Origin: Synechococcus sp. C9
GTDB taxonomy: Bacteria; Cyanobacteriota; Cyanobacteriia; Gloeomargaritales; Gloeomargaritaceae
DNA length: 64,000 nucleotides
Assembly: GCF_022984075.1 (NCBI RefSeq)
Contig: NZ_JALAAD010000001.1
Span: forward strand, 806,001 to 870,000
Direction of reading: 5' to 3'
Below the pieces are notes generated by a model. It did not search any database, was not told the origin of the DNA, and saw only the letters and a list, made by a program, of their open reading frames with translations. The number at the start of each line of letters is the position of its first letter. The stretch's first letter is position 1. Position numbers and translations under genes: made by a program. Below are positions 19,711 to 29,828 of this stretch, in pieces.

Positions 19711-20064
19711 ATGTTCCGCCGCCGTTGGTTTTGGATCGTGCTCCCCCTGAGCCTCTGGTGCCTGCCCGCCCACGCCCAAGAAGCCTTTGGGGCCATTGCC
19801 CTGAGTAAACAAAGCAGTCGGTTTGGCTATAGCTACGACTGGCAAAGTCCATCCCAAGCCAGCCAAAAGGCACTCCAGGAATGCGGTAGCGCTGACTGTC
19901 GGGTGGTTTTGACCTTCAATCGGGGCTGTGGCGCAGTGGCGGAAGGGGTGAACCGCAGTGGATTGGGCACCGGCAAAACCCGCAATTTAGCCGAACAGGC
20001 CGCCCTGCAACTCTGTAATGACCCGAGTTGTAAAATTACCGTCTGGGCCTGCAATTCCCGATGA
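19711..20064 (+). CDS. Secreted DUF4189 protein
   Basis: A 117-residue protein with a signal peptide (basic RRR, hydrophobic core to about residue 20, cleavage after AHA) followed by a DUF4189 domain: GAIALS at the start, then SQASQKALQECGSADCRVV and NLAEQAALQLCNDPSCKITVWAC. The repeated C-x-C-type cysteines are likely to form disulfides outside the cytoplasm. Function unknown. Its stop overlaps the start of pyrF by 4 bp, so translation is coupled although the roles look unrelated. Confidence 0.82.
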   Translation: MFRRRWFWIVLPLSLWCLPAHAQEAFGAIALSKQSSRFGYSYDWQSPSQASQKALQECGSADCRVVLTFNRGCGAVAEGVNRSGLGTGKTRNLAEQAALQLCNDPSCKITVWACNSR

Positions 20065-20756
20065 AGCCGACCAGCTTAGCTGACCGGATCATGGTGGCTT
20101 TGGATGTGCCGGATGCGGACACGGCCCTGACCTGGGTGGAACGCCTGCCTGGGGTGCAGTGGTGGAAAGTGGGATTGGAATTGTTTACCGCCGCTGGCCC
20201 CCCCATCCTCACCCAACTCAAACGGCGGGGAAAATCCATTTTTTTGGACCTGAAGTACCACGACATTCCCCAAACCATGACCCGAGCCTGTCAGGTGGCC
20301 ATGGAACACGGGGTGGATTTTTTGACCCTGCACGCCACGGCCGGTTCCCTCGCACTTGCCCAAGCCCAAGCGACGGTCGCCCCCAGTTCCCTGCGCCTGT
20401 TAGCGGTGACGCTGTTGACCAGCACGGGCAGGGAGCAATTTACCCAGGAATTTGCCAGCCGTTTGGATATGGATGCCTACATCCAGCACTGGGCAGCGGT
20501 GGCCCACCGGGCGGGGTTGGCGGGGGTGATTTGTTCCCCCTGGGAAGTTGCCAGTTTGAAAAAAAAACTGGGCGCAGATTTTTTGTGCGTTTGCCCCGGT
20601 ATCCGTTGGCAGGCAGGTAGCGATGACCAACAACGCACCTGTACCCCCCAAACTGCCTTGGCCGCCGGAGCGGATTATCTGGTCATTGGCCGCCCGATTT
20701 TGCAGGCTCCCAACCCGGAGCAGGTGTGGCAAGAACTCATGGAACTGACCCTATGA
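20061..20756 (+). CDS. pyrF: Orotidine 5'-phosphate decarboxylase
   Basis: A 231-residue TIM barrel that decarboxylates OMP to UMP, the last step of de novo pyrimidine synthesis. Seen: the substrate-binding VALDVPDADTA, the catalytic FLDLKYHDIPQT (Asp-Lys-x-x-Asp array), and C-terminal phosphate-binding LVIGRPILQA. Length fits the bacterial group I enzyme. Middle gene of a three-gene chain with 4-bp overlaps on each side (DUF4189 upstream, cupin downstream). Confidence 0.95.
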   Translation: MKPTSLADRIMVALDVPDADTALTWVERLPGVQWWKVGLELFTAAGPPILTQLKRRGKSIFLDLKYHDIPQTMTRACQVAMEHGVDFLTLHATAGSLALAQAQATVAPSSLRLLAVTLLTSTGREQFTQEFASRLDMDAYIQHWAAVAHRAGLAGVICSPWEVASLKKKLGADFLCVCPGIRWQAGSDDQQRTCTPQTALAAGADYLVIGRPILQAPNPEQVWQELMELTL

Positions 20757-21247
20757 ACCCCCAGGAGGTGATTAGCCGCTGGCAACTGCAACCTCACCCG
20801 GAAGGCGGCTACTACCGGGAACTTTACCGCTCTCCCCTCAAGGTTTCCCTGGGACAAGATGTATGTCAAGATTATCAAGATTCATACAATGCCTGTACAC
20901 ATATCTACTGGGTACTGAGCCAAGGGGATTTTTCTGCCTGGCATCGGGTGCGGCAGGGGGATGAAATTTGGCATTGGTACGGGGGTGACGCTCTGGAATT
21001 GCACACCCTGGAGCCGGAACGACAGCCACAACATCACTGCCAAGTTTTGAGCGGAGAACAACCCTGTGCAGTGGTACCAGCGGGGGTATGGCAGGCGGCT
21101 CGCTTGGTCGCCGGGGGCGAGTGGGTCTGGTGCGGCTGTACGGTGAGTCCAGGATTTAGCTTCAGCCGGTTTGACCTGGGGGAACGGGCGCAGTTAATCC
21201 AAGCCTTTCCTGACCATCGGGAACTGATTGGGCAACTGACCCGCTAA
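20753..21247 (+). CDS. Cupin-superfamily protein (DUF985)
   Basis: A 164-residue cupin. The DUF985 hallmark is clear: LQPHPEGGYYRELYRS at the start, IYWVLSQGDFSAWHRV, DEIWHWYGGDALELH, and VPAGVWQAARLV with VSPGFSFSRFDLG near the end. Some DUF985 members bind nucleotide-sugars or metal, but the substrate is not known here. I choose the ATG at 20753 overlapping the pyrF stop (ATGA) over an in-frame upstream codon at 20726. A terminator follows at 21270. Confidence 0.85.
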   Translation: MNPQEVISRWQLQPHPEGGYYRELYRSPLKVSLGQDVCQDYQDSYNACTHIYWVLSQGDFSAWHRVRQGDEIWHWYGGDALELHTLEPERQPQHHCQVLSGEQPCAVVPAGVWQAARLVAGGEWVWCGCTVSPGFSFSRFDLGERAQLIQAFPDHRELIGQLTR

Positions 21248-21269
21248 TCGGTTTACCGCTAGTTTCAAG

Positions 21270-21305
21270 GCAAAAAAAACACCCCCAGGGTTGGGGGCAT
21301 TTTAA
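21270..21305. terminator. Bidirectional intrinsic terminator between the cupin gene and psbA
   Basis: The stem CCCCCA/TGGGGG with loop GGGT (21282-21297) is followed on the plus strand by ATTTTAA and on the minus strand by GTTTTTTTTG. The minus-strand tail is the stronger, so it likely ends psbA transcription. Confidence 0.8.
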
Positions 21306-21352
21306 GTTTTTAATCTTGCAAATTTTGATCTCTACCTGAGATGGCTGGAGAA

Positions 21353-22459
<1,107 letters not shown>

Positions 22460-22474
22460 TTACTCCCTGAAGGT

Positions 22475-22503
22475 ATATTAGCCGATTGATGGGGTTTTGT
22501 GAA
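22475..22503 (-). promoter_or_regulatory. psbA promoter
   Basis: On the minus strand TTCACA (22503-22498) and TAATAT (22480-22475) are separated by exactly 17 bp, placing the transcript start about 45 bp upstream of the psbA ATG. This fits a sigma70-type promoter. No other matching box pair was seen in the gap. Confidence 0.7.
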
Positions 22504-22535
22504 GGACTGTTACAAGTTTTTTATATTTATTTTTT

Positions 22536-22976
<441 letters not shown>

Positions 22977-22999
22977 TTAAAGATTTTTGCCCACGAACC

Positions 23000-23869
23000 A
23001 TGCTGACTAACCAAGACCGGGTGCAGGTACTCAGCGAAGCCCTGCCCTACATCCAAAAATTTGCCGGACGCACCATCGTCATCAAGTACGGCGGGGCGGC
23101 CATGAAGGAAGAATCCCTTAAACAACAGGTGATCAGCGATGTGGTGTTCATGTCCTGCGTCGGCTTGCGACCGATTTTGGTGCATGGGGGCGGCCCGGAG
23201 ATTAATACCTGGTTGGATAAATTAGGCATTGCCCCCCAGTTCAAAAACGGCCTGCGGGTGACCGATGCGGCCACGATGGCGGTGGTGGAAATGGTATTGG
23301 TCGGTCGGGTCAATAAGGAAATTGTGCGGTTGATCAACCAAGCCGGGGGTAAGGCGGTGGGCATCGCTGGCACGGATGGGAATCTGATCCAAGCCCGCCC
23401 GGAAGGTTCGGACGATATGGGCTTTGTGGGCGAGGTGAAAAATGTGCAAACTGATTTACTCGAAACCCTGATCCAAGGGGGCTATATCCCGGTGGTGTCC
23501 AGTGTGGCCGCTGATGAAACGGGGCAGGCTTTTAATATTAATGCGGATACGGTGGCGGGGGAATTGGCGGCGGCCTTGGGGGCAGAGAAATTAATTTTAC
23601 TCACCGATACGGCGGGCATTTTACATGACCCTAAAGATATAAAGACGTTGTATCATTTCTTAAACATTCAACAGGCACGGCAACTGATTGAGCAGGGCAT
23701 TATCACTGGCGGCATGATCCCCAAGGTGAATTGTTGTGTCCGTTCCCTGGCGCAGGGGGTGAAGGCGGCGCATATTTTGGATGGTCGTTTGCCCCACTCC
23801 CTATTGTTGGAAATTTTCACCGATACGGGGATTGGTTCGATGATTGTGGCTTCGGGGATGGGAACTTAG
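23000..23869 (+). CDS. argB: Acetylglutamate kinase
   Basis: A 289-residue amino-acid kinase catalysing the second step of arginine synthesis. Evidence: N-terminal helix [20 protein letters not shown] (the long N-terminal helix characteristic of arginine-sensitive forms), [30 protein letters not shown], and [20 protein letters not shown]. In cyanobacteria this enzyme is the classical partner of PII; the N-helix here fits the PII-regulated hexameric class. Downstream lies a repeat element facing a convergent DUF4168 gene. Confidence 0.95.
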   Translation: MLTNQDRVQVLSEALPYIQKFAGRTIVIKYGGAAMKEESLKQQVISDVVFMSCVGLRPILVHGGGPEINTWLDKLGIAPQFKNGLRVTDAATMAVVEMVLVGRVNKEIVRLINQAGGKAVGIAGTDGNLIQARPEGSDDMGFVGEVKNVQTDLLETLIQGGYIPVVSSVAADETGQAFNINADTVAGELAAALGAEKLILLTDTAGILHDPKDIKTLYHFLNIQQARQLIEQGIITGGMIPKVNCCVRSLAQGVKAAHILDGRLPHSLLLEIFTDTGIGSMIVASGMGT

Positions 23870-23950
23870 AGGGTTAATGGGGTCTCAACCGTACAGCCTT
23901 TTAAGGGGTTACGGGATAGGGCTGTAAACCCACCGGCTCTCAGCTTCATT

Positions 23951-24022
23951 GGAACCAAATTCTGGAAAGGGCGGGGGCGCCCCCTGCGACCGCTAACTTT
24001 GAATTGATTGATAGAGGTGCCC
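23951..24022. repeat. Truncated intergenic repeat (core plus type B right end)
   Basis: GGAACCAAATTCTGGAAAGGGCGGGGG, then CTGCGACCGCTAACTTTG and the end ATAGAGGTGCCC. The left end is missing. Located between the convergent genes argB and the DUF4168 gene. Confidence 0.75.
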
Positions 24023-24086
24023 TTATTTATTTGTGATATTTGTGAACAGGAGTACACCTGGATAACCATAGATTTGGGGATGGGCT

Positions 24087-24473
24087 TCAAAATCCTTTGC
24101 GTTGCCGGAGCATGGCATCTTGGATGCGTTTGCTGAGGGTGGGGTCCTGTTGGGCTTGGGTGGTGATCAGATTAAATTCCTGGATGGTTAAACCCCTCTG
24201 CTCGACCAGCCGTTGGGATTTTTCAAAGTAGCGATTGCAGACGGTTTGGACGGGGGCGGGGAGGTTGCGTTCACCACAGAGGTTGCCGTTGGTGTTAATG
24301 GTGCCCAGTAACCGGCGGGCTTCTTCCAGGTGGGCTTGGCGGATGGGTTCCAATTCCAGCACGATCTGGGCGTACCGTTGAATCCGGTCCTCGCTTAAGG
24401 GGGTTTGTCCCCAAACCGGACGGCTCAGGCAAAGGAGGCAGAACAGCAGGGGCAGGGTCAAACGGCTGAGCAT
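24087..24473 (-). CDS. Secreted DUF4168 protein
   Basis: A 128-residue protein: signal peptide MLSRLTLPLLFCLLCLSRPV with cleavage near VWG-Q, then a DUF4168-like helical domain (LSEDRIQRYAQIVLELEPIR ... LTIQEFNLITTQAQQDPTLSKRIQ). The family is small, periplasmic or secreted, of unknown function. Start placed at 24473; an in-frame ATG at 24500 would add nine residues. It shares a 140-bp divergent promoter region with the next gene. Confidence 0.75.
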   Translation of the reverse strand: MLSRLTLPLLFCLLCLSRPVWGQTPLSEDRIQRYAQIVLELEPIRQAHLEEARRLLGTINTNGNLCGERNLPAPVQTVCNRYFEKSQRLVEQRGLTIQEFNLITTQAQQDPTLSKRIQDAMLRQRKGF

Positions 24474-24616
24474 GGGGCAGGACGGCTCCAGGTAATGCAA
24501 CGTAATGTCTGGATGTTCTCTTCCTATATGAAGTGTTGGGGGAGGGAAGGTTCCGGGTGTTGCGCTGGGGATGATTGTGGAGTAGGCTTTTGAGTAACTG
24601 TTATTTAGCCTAACCT

Positions 24617-24865
24617 ATGCCCAGGGTTGCTGACGAATATTTGGTGCATTTGCTCCTGGAGGGGGGTCACCGGGAAGAGGTGCGTTTTGGCTCGATCCAG
24701 GAGTTCCAAAAGTGGTACCAAGGGGAGTTGATGGCACAAAGTTCGTCGAATGATTTGGTGAATGTGCCGGTGCGGGGTCTGCAGGGGGAGTTTTTGGTGC
24801 TCCGTCCGGCGCGGTTGGTGGCCATTCGGGTGGAGCCGGTGTTTTTATCCAGCATTGAACGCTAG
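24617..24865 (+). CDS. Conserved hypothetical protein, 82 residues
   Basis: An 82-residue soluble acidic/hydrophobic protein that I do not recognise. Predicted strands surround EEVRFGSIQEFQKWYQGEL, and the C-terminal VNVPVRGLQGEFLVLRPARL has the rhythm of a small beta-barrel. Its clean start, strong coding bias and position 32 bp upstream of the antiporter gene on the same strand support a real gene, likely co-transcribed with it. No motif hints at a function. Confidence 0.65.
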   Translation: MPRVADEYLVHLLLEGGHREEVRFGSIQEFQKWYQGELMAQSSSNDLVNVPVRGLQGEFLVLRPARLVAIRVEPVFLSSIER

Positions 24866-24897
24866 GCGGTTGCCCCGGGTTGGGGGGTGAAACGGGT

Positions 24898-26718
24898 ATG
24901 ACCGATTCTTTGTCCCTCACCCTACAGATTGTTTTGGCGGTGGTTGCGGGGATTGGGGCGCAGGTGCTGGCGGATGTGCTCCGGGTGCCGAGCATTATTT
25001 TTTTATTACTGTTTGGGATCGTTTTAGGTTCGGATGTGCTGGGTTGGTTGCAACCCCAATCCCTGGGGACGGGGCTGGAGGTGGTGATTTCCCTGTGTGT
25101 GGCGTTGATTTTGTTTGAGGGGGGGTTGAATCTTTCCCTGCGGGAGTTGGGGCAGGTGTCGGGGACGATTCAGAATTTGGTGACGGTGGGGGCGTTGATT
25201 ACCCTGGTGGGGGGCGGGGTGGCGGCGCATTTTTTGGGGGAGTTTCCCTGGCCGTTGGCGTTTTTGTATGGGTCGTTGGTGACGGTGACGGGGCCAACGG
25301 TGATTGGGCCGTTGTTGCGGCAGGTGAAGGTGGACCGCCGGGTGAGTGCCCTGTTGGAGGGGGAGGGGGTGTTGATTGACCCGGTGGGGGCGATTTTGGC
25401 GGTGGTGGTGTTGAACATTGTCCTGACGGGGGATACGGGCTGGACGGAGATTGTCCTGGGGTTGGGGACTCGGCTGGGGCTGGGGATCGGGATTGGGGCG
25501 GCGGGGGGCTGGCTGTTGAGTTGGCTGTTTCGGGAGGAGAGTGTCCCGAGTCAGGATTTGAAAAATTTGGCGGTGTTGGCGGGCTTGTGGGGGTTGTATG
25601 GGCTGGCGCAGTGGGTGCAGAGTGAGTCGGGGTTGATGGCGGCGGCGGTGGCGGGGATTGTCCTGCAATTGACTGCCCCGGAACAACGGTTATTACGCCG
25701 GTTTAAGGGGCAATTGACCACCCTGGCGGTGTCTATGTTGTTTATTTTGTTAGCCGCCGATTTGTCCCTGGCGAGTTTGGGGATGTTGGGGTGGGGGGGG
25801 TTGTGGACGGTGGTGGTGCTGATGCTGGTGGTGCGCCCGCTGAATATCCTGGTTTCGACCTGGAATAGTGACCTGAATTGGCGGCAAAAGGCATTTTTGG
25901 CGTGGATTGCGCCTCGGGGGATTGTTTCGGCTTCTGTGGCGTCCCTGTTCTCGATTGTGTTGACCGCCCGGGGGTTGAACGGGGGGGATTCGGTGAAGGG
26001 GCTGGTGTTTTTGACCATCATTCTCACGGTGGTGGTGCCGGGGGTGACGGCGCAGGCGGTGGCGCAACTGTTGGGGGTGCGTTCGGAGGCGACGAATGGG
26101 GCGGTGATTGTGGGGAGTAATCCCCTGGGGCGACTGCTGGCTCGGTTATTTCAGGAGCATGGGGAGCCGGTGGTGTTGATTGATACCAACCGGGAGGACT
26201 GTCGGGCAGCGGAACGGGAAAATCTGCGGGCGATTCCGGGGAGTGCCCTGGACCCGGAGGTGCTGGCGGAGGCGGGGATGGGAAGCATGGGCACATTCCT
26301 GGCGTTGACCAAAAATGCGGAGGTGAATCTGGTGTTGGCGCAACGGGTGGCGGAGGAATTTTATCCCCCCCGGGTGGTGGCGGTATTGCCGGAGGAACAA
26401 CGGTCGAACCATTCCCAGGTGCGGTGTGCGTTTCATCCCCGGTTGGTACTGCGGGACTGGAATGAAGCCCTGGAACGGGGGCAGGTGCGGTTGGCGGAAA
26501 CTCGCCTGGGGGAAACGGCAGGGGCACTGGATGACCCTCATGTCCTGCCCTTATTGCGCCAGCGACATCATTTTTTGGAAGTGGTGACGACGGATATGGC
26601 GTACCAAGCGGGGGATCGGTTGATTTATTTGGCTCCCCAGCCCCCCCCGGACAGCGAAACGGAACCGGAACCCGTCGAAGCGGGGGATGTGGTTCAGGGG
26701 TTGTTGGGGTTGGGGTAA
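24898..26718 (+). CDS. Na+(K+)/H+ antiporter, CPA1 type with TrkA-N domain
   Basis: A 606-residue protein. The first ~390 residues form 11-13 membrane helices of the sodium/hydrogen exchanger fold, with LCVALILFEGGLNLSL and TVTGPTVIGPLLRQ plus the ion-binding region GEGVLIDPVGAILAVVV. Residues about 405-520 are a Rossmann-type TrkA-N domain (GAVIVGSNPLGRLLARLF, VVLIDTNREDCR) that may sense nucleotides. It exchanges monovalent cations for protons across the membrane. The ATG at 24898 is preferred to an upstream in-frame codon at 24880. Very G-rich codon usage, like its small upstream neighbour. Confidence 0.9.
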   Translation: MTDSLSLTLQIVLAVVAGIGAQVLADVLRVPSIIFLLLFGIVLGSDVLGWLQPQSLGTGLEVVISLCVALILFEGGLNLSLRELGQVSGTIQNLVTVGALITLVGGGVAAHFLGEFPWPLAFLYGSLVTVTGPTVIGPLLRQVKVDRRVSALLEGEGVLIDPVGAILAVVVLNIVLTGDTGWTEIVLGLGTRLGLGIGIGAAGGWLLSWLFREESVPSQDLKNLAVLAGLWGLYGLAQWVQSESGLMAAAVAGIVLQLTAPEQRLLRRFKGQLTTLAVSMLFILLAADLSLASLGMLGWGGLWTVVVLMLVVRPLNILVSTWNSDLNWRQKAFLAWIAPRGIVSASVASLFSIVLTARGLNGGDSVKGLVFLTIILTVVVPGVTAQAVAQLLGVRSEATNGAVIVGSNPLGRLLARLFQEHGEPVVLIDTNREDCRAAERENLRAIPGSALDPEVLAEAGMGSMGTFLALTKNAEVNLVLAQRVAEEFYPPRVVAVLPEEQRSNHSQVRCAFHPRLVLRDWNEALERGQVRLAETRLGETAGALDDPHVLPLLRQRHHFLEVVTTDMAYQAGDRLIYLAPQPPPDSETEPEPVEAGDVVQGLLGLG

Positions 26719-26795
26719 GGGTGTAAAAAGATAAAAAATACCCTAAAATTCTCAAATTCAAAAAATTAAAACCCCATTTGGAGTATCCTCAAACT

Positions 26796-27167
26796 ATGGA
26801 ACGTATTTTATTCACCCCAATTACCAAGGAACGATTTGGTTCCCCTCCCCAAACGGTGGAAATTCCCCTGACCCGGTTGGATACGGCGACGGCGGAAACC
26901 TTCAAACAGCAGTGCTTGGATTTGGTGGCGGGTCAACCGCAGATGGTGGGGATCAATCTGAGTACCGTGGATTTTATGGACAGTCGGGGGTTGGGGGCAT
27001 TGGTGAGTTGTAGTAAACAGATTCAAGCCCTGGGCGGCAAAACCTTTTTGGTGGCTCCCCAACCGCAGATTTTGGTACTTTTGGAAACCGTAGCTATCCA
27101 CCGTTTTATTCCCATTTACACCAAGCGGGAGCATTTTGAACAGGGTTTGGAGCCGGATGCGTTTTAA
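26796..27167 (+). CDS. STAS-domain anti-sigma factor antagonist
   Basis: A 123-residue single STAS domain: PLTRLDTATAETFKQQC, GINLSTVDFMDSRGLGALV (the Ser of the DS-x-G motif is the usual phosphorylation site) and ILVLLETVAIHRFIPIY. Such proteins release sigma factors or other targets from a kinase/anti-sigma partner, controlled by serine phosphorylation. No partner kinase or phosphatase is adjacent. Start at ATG 26796, with GGAG 12 bases upstream. Confidence 0.88.
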   Translation: MERILFTPITKERFGSPPQTVEIPLTRLDTATAETFKQQCLDLVAGQPQMVGINLSTVDFMDSRGLGALVSCSKQIQALGGKTFLVAPQPQILVLLETVAIHRFIPIYTKREHFEQGLEPDAF

Positions 27168-27219
27168 TTAGTTCAGTTGGTTAATTTACAGCGATTTTAT
27201 ATGATTTAGGATAAAAAAA

Positions 27220-27288
27220 TTGCTGAGAATCAAGTACAGGGGGGGATGTCCCTCTGCGAGTGCTAACTTGGAATTGATAGAGGTGCCC
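27220..27288. repeat. Truncated intergenic repeat (type B right end)
   Basis: Degenerate core (AAGTACAGGGGGGGATGTCCCTCTGCGAG), then TGCTAACTTGGAATTGATAGAGGTGCCC. First of two partial copies in the 361-bp gap between the convergent STAS and ABC-permease genes. Confidence 0.7.
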
Positions 27289-27437
27289 ATAACATTGCCA
27301 TAGACTGTATAGTTATTTCGCAAATAGATGCGACACTTTTTAGGCACTGGTAATCGCTCTATCCCCTTCTAGGAAAGGGGTTGTAGGTAAAAGTGAATGT
27401 CGCAAACTTGTTTGAAATTACTATAATTTGTGAATTA

Positions 27438-27526
27438 GAAAAGCGAGGGTCGCAGGGCATCGCCCCGCCCTGGGTTCTCAGTAGCTTGATGATTCACACA
27501 GATTGTAATTCTCTCTGAAATCGCCC
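27438..27526. repeat. Truncated intergenic repeat, opposite orientation
   Basis: AAGCGAGGGTCGCAGGGCATCGCCCCGCCCTGGGTTCTC, then a diverged tail ending AAATCGCCCT. It ends two bases before the stop codon of the ABC permease gene at 27529. The AT-rich bases between the two copies hold nothing recognisable. Confidence 0.6.
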
Positions 27527-27528
27527 TA

Positions 27529-28296
27529 TTAATCCTGTTGGTGGGAAAACTGATAGGCACCAATCGCCGCCAATCCCATCGCTATCCCCAGCAAAACCAC
27601 CGGCGCATACCAGGGAAACGCCCCCCCCAACGCCACCGCCCGTAACCCCACACTGGCATAGGTCAAAGGAATGGCATACACCACCACCTTGAGCAACCCC
27701 GGCACCGTACTGGGGTCAAAAAACGTACCCCCCAAAAACGACATCGGCACAATCAAAAAATTATTGTACAAACCCACCGTTTCCAAAGAAGCCACACTCA
27801 ACCCCACAATCACCCCCAAACCCGCAAACACCAGGCAATTTAGGCACACCACCAGCAAAAATAACGGGTGCAAAAACCCCCCGACCTTCCCTGTAAACAT
27901 CACACTGATCAGGATGATTGCCAGCGCCGTCAACAAGCCCCGCACCACCCCCGCCAACACCTTTCCCAAATAGACCCCCAAGGGATGCACCGGTGCCAGC
28001 AACAATTCCTCAAAAGTTTTATTAAACAACCGGTCCCCACAGATGGAAAACGTGGTACCCGCAAAACTAATAATCATCGAAGACAGCGCCACCATCCCCG
28101 GCAGGATAAATTCTAAATAGGAATTCCCCAAGGGCGGTCTGCTCAGAGAACTCCCCAAGCCAAACCCAAACGCCAGGATATAGATGAGCGGCGAGACCAA
28201 ACCGGAGGCGAAGACCTGGGGCAAACGCACCCGCAAATCCAGCCATTCCCCCCAGAAAACCGTCAGCCCATCCCCCCAAATCTGCGCCAGGTTCAT
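27529..28296 (-). CDS. ABC-2 type transporter permease
   Basis: A 255-residue membrane protein with six helices and the ABC-2 membrane pattern: LVSPLIYILAFGFGLGSS, LEFILPGMVALSSMIISFAGT, and the conserved IVPMSFLGGTFFDPSTVPG of polysaccharide/drug exporters. It would pair with an ABC ATPase, but none adjoins it. Starts 2 bp after the stop of rps1 on the same strand, so it is probably transcribed from the rps1 promoter. The substrate is unknown. Confidence 0.85.
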   Translation of the reverse strand: MNLAQIWGDGLTVFWGEWLDLRVRLPQVFASGLVSPLIYILAFGFGLGSSLSRPPLGNSYLEFILPGMVALSSMIISFAGTTFSICGDRLFNKTFEELLLAPVHPLGVYLGKVLAGVVRGLLTALAIILISVMFTGKVGGFLHPLFLLVVCLNCLVFAGLGVIVGLSVASLETVGLYNNFLIVPMSFLGGTFFDPSTVPGLLKVVVYAIPLTYASVGLRAVALGGAFPWYAPVVLLGIAMGLAAIGAYQFSHQQD

Positions 28297-28298
28297 CC

Positions 28299-29273
28299 CT
28301 AGACCGCCGCCGGTGCCAAATCCTCCTCCTCCGTTGCCGCCACCACTGCCGACGCTTCCCCCTCCTCCGGCAGACCCGCCAACTTAGCGGCTTGTTTTTC
28401 CCGCCACCGTTGCGCCATCTCCTCAGCTTTCTCAAACACCAGGTTCCGATCCCGCACCATATCCCCCGGTTCCGGCTCCAACTGCTTGGTGGACAGGGAA
28501 ATCCGCCCCCGGTCCGCATCCAGGTCAATGATCATCACCTTCAGTTCGTCCCCAACGGAGAAGACATTGTGGGGCGTTTCGATGTGGTCGTGGGAAATTT
28601 CCGAAATATGCAGTAAGCCACTCACCCCGCCAATATCAATAAAGGCACCGTAGGGCTTGATCCCCCGCACCGTCCCCGTCACCACCTCGCCGGTTTCCAG
28701 CTTATTCATCTGCCGTTCCACCAGCGCCCGCCGATGGCTCAACACCAGCCGGTTGCGCTCCTCATCCACCTCCAAAAACTTCAAGGGCAACTCCTGCCCC
28801 ATCAGATCCTCCTTGGCATGGCGGGTACTGATATGGGAACCCGGAATAAACCCCCGCAGACCCTCAATCCGCACCAACGCCCCACCCCGGTTGATGGCAA
28901 ACACCACCGCCCGCACCGTCGCATCTTCCCTTTGCAACTGGCGCACCCGCTCCCAGGAACGCATATACTCAATCCGCCGGATCGAGAGGGTCAACTGCCC
29001 TTCCTCATTCTCCTCCGACAGGATAAAAAATTCCCGCATCTCATCCGTTTGCAGGATTTCCTCCGGGTTGTCCACCCGATTAATGGACATCTCCTGCAAG
29101 GGAATAAACGCCGCCGTTTTGGCACCAATATCAATCAATGCCCCCTTGGGTTCCAGGGCAAACACCGTTCCCGGCACCACATCCCCCGGACTGAACCGGT
29201 AATCATACCGATCCAATAGAGCCGCAAACTCTTCGTGGGTAAACCCCACCCCCGCCTTCTGTTGACTACCCAA
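28299..29273 (-). CDS. rps1: 30S ribosomal protein S1
   Basis: A 324-residue S1 with three S1 RNA-binding domains (starting near GDVVPGTVFALEPKGALIDIG, ATVRAVVFAINRGGALVRIEG and GEVVTGTVRGIKPYGAFIDIG), as in cyanobacteria and plastids, where S1 is about 330 residues. The start is most likely the TTG at 29273: a strong AGGAGG (29284-29289) lies 10 bases upstream, and the usual N-terminal sequence GFTHEEFAALLDRYDY follows. A longer frame to 29510 would overlap rnpB and is rejected. S1 delivers mRNA to the ribosome. Divergent from rnpB. Confidence 0.92.
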   Translation of the reverse strand: MGSQQKAGVGFTHEEFAALLDRYDYRFSPGDVVPGTVFALEPKGALIDIGAKTAAFIPLQEMSINRVDNPEEILQTDEMREFFILSEENEEGQLTLSIRRIEYMRSWERVRQLQREDATVRAVVFAINRGGALVRIEGLRGFIPGSHISTRHAKEDLMGQELPLKFLEVDEERNRLVLSHRRALVERQMNKLETGEVVTGTVRGIKPYGAFIDIGGVSGLLHISEISHDHIETPHNVFSVGDELKVMIIDLDADRGRISLSTKQLEPEPGDMVRDRNLVFEKAEEMAQRWREKQAAKLAGLPEEGEASAVVAATEEEDLAPAAV

Positions 29274-29387
29274 AGGTACTGAACCTCCTAGAATCTGCTG
29301 AATGAGATAAACCAACCCTATTAGGGACAGACAATGATTATATCCCATTTTCTGCGGGTCTGCCAAACCCTTTGTTAAAATCTGACA

Positions 29388-29746
29388 TGGGAGAGTAGGT
29401 GTGGCGATTGCGGGTGCATGGCATCTGAGGAAAGTCCGGGCTCTCGAAAGACCAAACCTGCTGGGTAACGCCCAGGACAGGCGACTGTGCGGAAAGTGCC
29501 ACAGAAACATACCGCCGATGGCTGGCTTTTGTCAGTACAGGTAAGGGTGCAAAGGTGCGGTAAGAGCGCACCAGCAGTATCGAGAGGTACTGGCTCGGTA
29601 AACCCCAGGTGAGAGCAAGGTGGAGGGACAAGGGTTGGTCTTTTTCCCGTCCCGTGCCCAGGAACCGCTAGAGGTGGCGGGCAACCGTCATCCCAGATAG
29701 ATAATCGCCCTCGAACAGAACCCGGCTTACGGCCTAGTCTCCCCAG
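29388..29746 (+). ncRNA. rnpB: RNase P RNA (cyanobacterial type A)
   Basis: Conserved blocks in correct order: GAGGAAAGTCCGGGCTC (29427-29443), ACAGAAACATACCGCCGATGG, GGTAAGGGTGCAAAGGTGCGGTAAGAGCGCACC, GGTAAACCCC, and the 3' block AGATAGATAATCGCCCTCGAACAGAACCCGGCTTACGG. The catalytic RNA of RNase P processes tRNA 5' ends. The ends are estimated: a -10-like TTAAAAT about 29375 suggests a start near 29388, and the pairing 3' end lies near 29746, followed by a short T run. Confidence 0.95.
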
Positions 29747-29828
29747 TTTTTCATAACCCTAGGCATCCTCAAGGATTGATGAATAAACGATGCGGACAAT
29801 TACGGTGGTCGTTAATAAGCACTCTTAA

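Noticed and set aside
29274-29510. N-terminal extension of rps1
   Set aside because: It would overlap rnpB; the AGGAGG/TTG start at 29273 gives the normal S1 length.
29338-29631. Minus-strand coding frame
   Set aside because: It covers the conserved core of rnpB on the other strand; the RNA gene explains the sequence.
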